A stretch of 64,000 nt of DNA from Ciona intestinalis (taxonomy: Eukaryota; Chordata; Ascidiacea; Phlebobranchia; Cionidae). Under the pieces are notes generated by a model, which saw nothing but the letters and a program-made list of their open reading frames with translations, was not told the origin of the DNA and searched no databases. Below, piece by piece: positions 58,501 through 64,000 of the stretch. Numbering within the stretch: the first letter of the stretch is position 1; the number at the start of each line of letters is the position of its first letter. Both the position numbers and the translations under genes were made by a program. The stretch is from NCBI RefSeq assembly GCF_000224145.3, contig NC_020174.2:5935106-5999105 (forward strand). Reading direction: 5' to 3'.

Positions 58501-61500
58501 TTCCATAGATCGTTGTTAATTGTTTAAAATACGATCAGGATTTTTGAATATTATGTGCTAAAGGTGTCCCATCCCCCCCCCCATAGTACCATACCGTTAC
58601 AATCTTAAATTTAATGGTCACTTACAGAAATTGAGCCATTGCAACAAACAAAACCATTGCTGTCGAAACCTATATCGCCACAACAAGCGTTTCCGATCTG
58701 AAAGAAAAAATATATTTGCTGGGTTTAAGTAAGATTTTCGTAACATCTTACTTTATCTTCGCGTGGCCGAGAAACGACAGTCGTTAAACACGAGTGTTCT
58801 GTCTCATACACCTCGAGCTAGCTTTTAAGTTACCAAGTATATGTTACTTTGTTGTTGATTGTTTTTTTTGTGGGAGGAATTTTTCAGGAAGGTTCATGTT
58901 TTCATCTCATTTATAGTTCCGCTTTTTTAAACTGACCGAAAAAAATTAACCAAAAATAGTTATAGTTATATAATTAGCAAATATGTGGTATAATGGGCCA
59001 ACGGAACCTTATCCCGCAGTTCTAGATTCTATGTGTTCAGTTTTATGCGGTTAGCTTGTATTTGCGCAAATAAAGAAATGTATTAACACGAGTTAACTAC
59101 CTGTACGTTATCACCACAGCAGACATTTCCTTCGCTGACGTAGCCAACATCTCCACAGCACATGTCTCCAACCTGTTTTAAATTCAAACATGCATGTACA
59201 GTTTGTATTGGTCGAACCGCCATGAAAAGGTAATTTATTATAACAATTTGCGCTTGTTTGGCTCGATTTGTCAGTGTATTTAGTGATATTTTTGAGGAGT
59301 TTTACGCATAATACTGTATTGCTGATTTTGTAACTCTATAAGTGGGTTTATTAAACTAGCATGTTATTATGGGGGGTTGAAGCTATGTGGAAAATAACTA
59401 ACAGAGGCGACACCATTGCAGCAGACTTCGCGACTGGCGTAACAGTATCTCCACAACATTCATCTCCAGTATATTTATATAGGCGAGTCAGTTACAAGTT
59501 TACTATGTTTTTGGGGTCTTTAGCTATTTCTAGTGAATCGTCTGTATACTTGTCGATAAAATTGAGTAATTTTTGCACAGATTTTACAGCTTAACTGTGT
59601 TGTATACAGTAGTGGTGCTGAGGGGGGGAAGATGGGACATTCTTTTTATTTTGTTGCCCCTTTGGTAGTACATAAAGAACATCGAAAAAATATTAAAACT
59701 GTATCCTAATGGCTCTCAAAGATCGTTGTTAATTGTTTAAACACGATCAGAATATCTGGATATTTTGCACTAAAGGTGTCCCATCTTCCCCTATCCTACT
59801 ATACAACAAACACTCCGTTGTTTTAGGTGTAAATATAATATACGCGAATTGGCGTATTTTCATGCAAGCTGTATAACATCTATAGGAAAGTCACTTACAG
59901 AAACGATGTCATTGCAACAGACTTCGCCATCGTTGACGCCCTCTTCACCACAGCATTCATTGCCTGTCTGTGAACGCATACGTGGATAAAGTCAGTTTAG
60001 CATATTCATGGTGTTTTAGAACAAAATTATAGCGTAAAAACTGCAATATACTGGCATCTTGTTGTTTCAAATCATAGCGTTTTACTTGTAATATTATTAT
60101 AGTATTTATCTATTTGTTTATAATATACTTACTGTAACAGTTGTTCCACAGCAGATGGCCAACGAACTGTTGTACACGACACCACCGCAACAAGCATCAC
60201 CTTGATCTTTAGGGAATACTTCGTCCTCACAGCAGAAGTAAAGCTCGGGTGACTGTGTAACGAAAAAATGTAAATACTTCACGTTTTACGACTTTGGTTC
60301 AGCTACTGATTGAATTGGTAATTTTGTTCGCATGGCGCTGCAACGGCAGTCGTTATAACTCATGTTCTGTTTCATACACCTTGTGTCCGCCTACGAGTCA
60401 CCATGTTGTATGTTAGTTTGTTGATGATTTTCTTTGCGATCTCGCGGACGATTTAACTTACGCTGTCAGAGACAACACCTCCGCAGCAAAGTTGGCTATC
60501 AGGTGAGTACGCTGCCACGGATCCATCTGAAGCGACACAGCATGCGAGGCCTCCAGTGCTGACACTACCAACAGCGTCGGTAATTACGTCTCCACAACAG
60601 GCCTGTAAATAGATGTTGATATTGGCATTTTTAAAATGTTGTTAGCTTTTTGTATTGAAAGTGCAACAAAAACAGCGGTGTAAATAAAGAATATGCCGTA
60701 GTATATATCACCTGGGTAGCGGACTCGCCAATTTCGTTGCCACAGCAAAACTGAGAGGCGGTGACGTAATTGACCCCATCGCAACACGATTCGTTTACTT
60801 TGTTATACGGAGTTTGAACAGTGTGGTCGGCGGAATAGCAGCAATCAGCGTATACCTCCGGAATACCAGATACTACACCATTTTGGCATGGGCATGAAGC
60901 GACGCGACGATCATAGGCAACGTCGCCACAGCAAGCCGTATAAGCGGTGTCTCCTATAAAAAAATAATGCTGAGATGCAATTCGGCGCCATGGCTCCGTG
61001 GTTTAAGGTGGCTGTACACAGTATCCGGCATGCGAATTCGCTTGCGAACCCGTGTCCAATTCCGCATGCGATAGCAAAATCCGGTCAAAACGGACGAATT
61101 CCGGATACTGTGTACAGCCACCTTTAGGCGTCTCTGCATCGTAACCGAAGTGTCGCCGGTTCGATGCTCGACGCTATACACAAACTGGTATGTGTCCTGG
61201 AGTAAGATACTTAACGGGCATTGTTACAACACAGCAGTCATTAATGGGTTCTAAAAATTTTAAGCCATATGAAAGCAAAAATCATACACAAAAGTTGAAA
61301 AGTATGGTAACTATAGTAAGCAAACAAGGATGAAAATGGTGCGAAAAAATGTTTCCGAGTGCGATGCGGTGACGTGACACTTGTCGCATAAAAGACTTAA
61401 ATTGGCTTTCCGGGCTGTTGGGGTAATGGGTCCAATCTGGCCTAAATCTCGGGTTTTGACACAGACCTTATAATTAATTATAAGAAAGAACGTGTCGTTA

Positions 61501-62579
61501 TTATATTATACATTACCTGCGAAAGAAACCACTCCATTACAGCACATCTCAGTAAAAATATTAATCACGGTTTCGTCATTCGGGTTGCAGCACGCCAAGT
61601 CACTATTTGTGTTGTTAAAAACTGCTAAACCGCAGCAGAGGTCACCACCCTAGAATTATAAGCAAATAAATTATAAAATAATAAAAATAACTTTATTTCG
61701 CTTTTCGATTACGGTAGCGAATACCCCAAAAAATATTTCTAACAAAAAGACAGGATATATAGTAGGTTGGGGGAGGATGGGACACATTTAGTAGATATCC
61801 AAATATTCTGATCGAGTTTTAAACAACTAACGGTCTATGGGAGTCGTGAGGATACGGTTTTATAATTATATGATTTTTTTTAATTACTACTAAATGTGAC
61901 AAGAAAATAGAATAAAAATGTGTCCCATATTTCCCCTCCTTTACAGCGACAAAGCAACAGTTCTCAAAACACGCTTTCAGTTGAAAACATGTTTAAAGTT
62001 TTTGAAAGAAAAAAGGCTGTGGTCGCTAGCCTTATCTTATTTTATATTATTCTGCAGTTTACAAATGGGATAAGATTTTCGTTTCTTTTTTACCGTTTTG
62101 TCATGCACCACAAATTGGTTGTTGTAGCCACAGCACACTTGTGTTGATGTATTTTGTGGGACTCCTACTACTTTGTTTCCACAGCAAACCATGTTCAGGT
62201 CTCTATTGTAGACTGTTCCACCTGTGATAAAATTTTAAGACAGATAAAATCTAAAAAATCAATACAGAAAAAATATTTCAGATTTAGAGTATTAGGTATA
62301 TCCCCAAAATTGTGCAAATGGCCAATTCTTTGGGCTTAGTCTTGGCGCCATGGGATGTCTCAGTACAGTTCATCGTTTTAATAAAAGAATCAGTTATTAA
62401 AAAAAATGATTCTTACCACAGCAGTATTGTATGCAGTGATCATATTCAACGTTGGTACTTTCGCCGGTATCTGGGTCGAAGCTTTTGCAATACTGGATGG
62501 ATCTCTTGCAGCGGTCTTGTGCTGCGACCTGGATGGTTGCTACCGCAGCAAAGACCAACAAAATGGCAGAAAATTGCAT
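55583..62579 (-). CDS. Galaxin-like secreted double-cysteine repeat protein
   Basis: Nineteen coding exons on the minus strand: 62579..62417, 62221..62112, 61649..61517, 60953..60712, 60602..60462, 60252..60133, 59967..59899, 59172..59101, 58697..58626, 58372..58301, 58239..58168, 58046..57975, 57596..57498, 57390..57273, 57187..56987, 56912..56829, 56550..56413, 56180..56043, 55779..55583. Together they give 770 residues with every junction in phase. A signal peptide (MQFSAILLVFAAVATIQVAA) is followed only by repeats of about 24 residues bearing vicinal cysteines (types GDxCCGDxGF and GxVCCNDxV). Five consecutive exons (59172 to 57975) are exactly 72 bp, one repeat each. This is the architecture of galaxins, first described in the coral skeletal matrix; in tunicates an extracellular matrix role is inference. 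A TATAAATA lies about 55 bp upstream of the ATG. A sixth potential 72-bp type exon at about 59400-59470 is decayed. Several introns carry MITEs. Confidence 0.9.
55803..55998 (-). mobile_element. MITE family 1, variant
   Basis: Good left TIR, diverged right half; in the last intron of the galaxin-like gene. Confidence 0.8.
56228..56384 (-). mobile_element. MITE family 1, one end missing
   Basis: Begins inside the element (CTGATCGTTTCTCAAAC); right end degenerate. In a galaxin-like intron. Confidence 0.7.
57799..57956 (-). mobile_element. MITE family 1, internal deletion
   Basis: Both TIRs present, about 40 bp missing near the left end. In a galaxin-like intron. Confidence 0.8.
58396..58597 (+). 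mobile_element. MITE family 1
   Basis: Near-complete copy in a galaxin-like intron; right end contains a C9-10 run. Confidence 0.85.
58750..58866 (-). repeat. Short interspersed repeat family 3
   Basis: Reverse copy (ATCTTCGCGTGGCCGAGAAA ... CATACACCTCG) in a galaxin-like intron. Confidence 0.6.
59400..59472 (-). pseudogene. Decayed galaxin repeat exon
   Basis: The minus strand encodes TGDECCGDTVTPVA and, in another frame, EVCCNGVASV. This is a full galaxin repeat broken by a one-base frameshift. The upstream acceptor is lost: there is no polypyrimidine-AG before the repeat, where intact exons have CAG. A GTTAGT donor remains. The flanking exons join in phase without it, so it is a skipped relic. 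Confidence 0.75.
59612..59806 (+). mobile_element. MITE family 1
   Basis: Near-complete copy in the galaxin-like gene between the decayed exon and the 59899-59967 exon. Confidence 0.85.
60325..60432 (-). repeat. Short interspersed repeat family 3
   Basis: Reverse copy (TTCGCATGGCGCTGCAACGG ... TACGAGTCACCATG) in a galaxin-like intron. Confidence 0.65.
60984..61255 (+). mobile_element. tRNA-derived SINE split by MITE family 2
   Basis: A box-like TGGCTCCGTGGTTTAGGCG (once the insert is disregarded) and B box-like GGTTCGATGCTCG, followed by GTGTCCTGGAGTAAGATACT, a typical SINE tail motif. In a galaxin-like intron. Confidence 0.6.
61006..61123. mobile_element. MITE family 2 inserted in the SINE
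   Basis: Inverted ends AGGTGGCTGTACACAGTATC and complement; TTA target duplication at 61003-61005 and 61124-61126. Confidence 0.85.
61755..61944 (-). mobile_element. MITE family 1
   Basis: Near-complete reverse copy in intron 2 of the galaxin-like gene. Confidence 0.85.
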
Positions 62580-62632
62580 TCTGTAAAAGAGGGGATAATA
62601 AGACAACCGTATAAATAGTTTATGTATACGTG

Positions 62633-62640
62633 TATTTATA
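62633..62640 (-). promoter_or_regulatory. TATA box of the galaxin-like gene
   Basis: TATAAATA on the minus strand, about 55 bp upstream of the start codon at 62579. Confidence 0.55.
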
Positions 62641-64000
62641 CCTTGTTGGTTGTGACAGAATGTGACGGAGTAAGTCGAAATAATCAACTACGCTTACGCC
62701 TGTAATAGAAATGGCTGGTAAATTTCACCTTTGTGAACCTATGGTAGAAATACGAGACCAACTAATTTAACTCTGTCTGCGACTGCTGCGTTACCCCAGA
62801 ACTTTCTGATAACGATTGGATTTGGGCGCGTTTATAACAAGGCTGGGAAGAAGTTTCGTGTGAAGGCGAGGTGATTATCCTGTATACCTTTGGTTTTCCT
62901 AATTTGCCCTGGAGCCTCCGCCGCAAGTCCAACTTATATTTCGCAGAAAAACTAAACCATGCATTGGATGTCGTATCGGTGTCTGTTGCTGTTCGAAAAC
63001 AATATGTGTTGTTTCGAAATCAGGCGATCACGTGACTACAAAAACTATCACACGCTATAATTTTGTTTGTATATTGCGCGTATTTTTTGACATTTTTTAT
63101 GCAATACATATAATAAGGTGGGAGAAGATGGGACACTTTTTCAAAATAGTTTTTATCCCAATTGGTAGTAAATAATGGACATTCAAAGAATTATAAAACC
63201 GTATCCTCACGACCTCCATAGACCGTTGTTGATTGTTTAAAACACGATTGGAATATTTGGATATTATTTACTAAAGGTGTCCCATGTTTTTCCACTATAC
63301 TAAACCATTAAAACTAAAGGCATTTCTACATAACACCGAAAGTTGATTTTGGAACCGGAATAACAGTAATCGCTTCTTCGTGCAAAACGCGTGATTTAGT
63401 GTTTAAGCAAAACTGATGTTCAAATTACACTAAACTGATATTTGAGGATTAACAGCAATGAGTCATAAAACCGGTTAATCCACTTCTATTGCTGAGCTCA
63501 ACTAAGCTTGTCCTTATACGGCGTCTATGAGCTGTCGGGCTTATTACACGCAGTCGAGTCCTTTGGTTATTCACCACAAATTAAGCCGAAGAGTCCCGGC
63601 AATCGTTGTCGAACCAGGTTAATTGCTAAACAGGTTATACATCAATTTAAGGGATCATATGTAAGGCTCCATAATTAACCGAAGCTTTATAATTGTTTAT
63701 TACATTTGTGGACAGCTTGCACAAAAATGGCATTCAAGGAAACTCTGTACCATGTACGTCACGTTATCGCCTTTGGCGTGCGCTGAAGCAAACAAATTTT
63801 AAATCAAGTGAAAACCGTTTATTACTTCTCGGCTGCGGTATCTTCTTTAAATGTCACAAGTGTGCAAACAGCGAGTTACACGGGTCGAGATCGGGTTATC
63901 GAAGTTGTCAGTCCGACAAACAACTTTTTTTGCATTCAATCCACCTATAACTAGTTTTGTAAATGTTTAATTTTCCAAAGGCATTAATTAATTTCGAATT
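62641..64000. other. Intergenic region upstream of the galaxin-like gene
   Basis: Holds a MITE (63110-63303) and unique sequence. No gene recognised. Confidence 0.5.
63110..63303 (+). mobile_element. MITE family 1
   Basis: Near-complete copy, intergenic upstream of the galaxin-like gene; right end eroded. Confidence 0.85.

Noticed and set aside
1..64000. CRISPR arrays, rRNA, free-standing tRNA genes, bacterial-type operons or horizontally acquired islands
   Set aside because: No regularly spaced repeats and no rRNA motifs were seen. tRNA-like boxes occur only in SINE-like repeats. All genes have spliceosomal introns.

Overview
The window looks like compact chordate genomic DNA, most probably a sea squirt of the genus Ciona (inference). 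It is AT-rich, the genes have many small exons with GT/AG borders, and about 29 copies of one ~200 bp terminal-inverted-repeat element are scattered through it. That element resembles the abundant Ciona MITEs as I remember them (Cimi-1 type; not verified). There is no operon, CRISPR array, rRNA or free-standing tRNA gene. All gene models were built by hand from splice signals and reading phase. Except for the copy cut by the assembly gap, the full-length models keep one open frame across every exon, although two SLC51A splice sites are weak.

Layout. (1) 0-3.7 kb, minus strand: two tandem organic-solute-transporter-alpha (SLC51A-like) genes; the left one is cut by the window edge. (2) 4.4-11.5 kb, plus strand: a tandem array of PLP aminotransferases of the kynurenine/2-aminoadipate family (AADAT/KAT II). 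It holds one 3'-end pseudogene, one gene interrupted by a 50-N gap, one complete 422-residue gene, and a further isolated relic exon. (3) 14.6-20.9 kb, plus: a 10-exon secreted LRR-Ig protein of 720 residues with a hydrophobic C-terminal tail. (4) 27.0-40.2 kb, plus: a PDE9A-like cyclic-nucleotide phosphodiesterase with a very long, less AT-rich first intron, a phase-compatible alternative first exon and many perfect TGACGTCA (CRE) octamers. (5) 47.4-50.0 kb, minus: an ANKRD45-like ankyrin protein. (6) 50.8-54.0 kb, plus: an astacin metalloprotease with an antistasin-like module, two ShKT modules and an abnormal Met-turn. (7) 54.5-55.3 kb, plus: a small secreted prepropeptide with a furin site that I do not recognise. 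(8) 55.6-62.6 kb, minus: a galaxin-like double-cysteine repeat protein (19 coding exons, 770 residues) with one decayed extra exon.

The genes do not form one pathway. Regions 6-8 form a small neighbourhood of secreted or extracellular-matrix proteins (protease, peptide, cysteine-rich scaffold). Regions 1 and 2 show local tandem duplication, and in the aminotransferases there are signs of gene conversion. Repeats: MITE family 1 throughout, often directly beside splice acceptors in the LRR-Ig gene; a second MITE family with 3-bp target duplications (two copies); two probable tRNA-derived SINEs, one split by the second MITE; and a third short interspersed family in introns. The most interesting leads are the unrecognised prepropeptide gene, the CRE cluster in the PDE9A locus including two perfect sites inside the first coding exon, and MITEs abutting four splice acceptors of a single gene.
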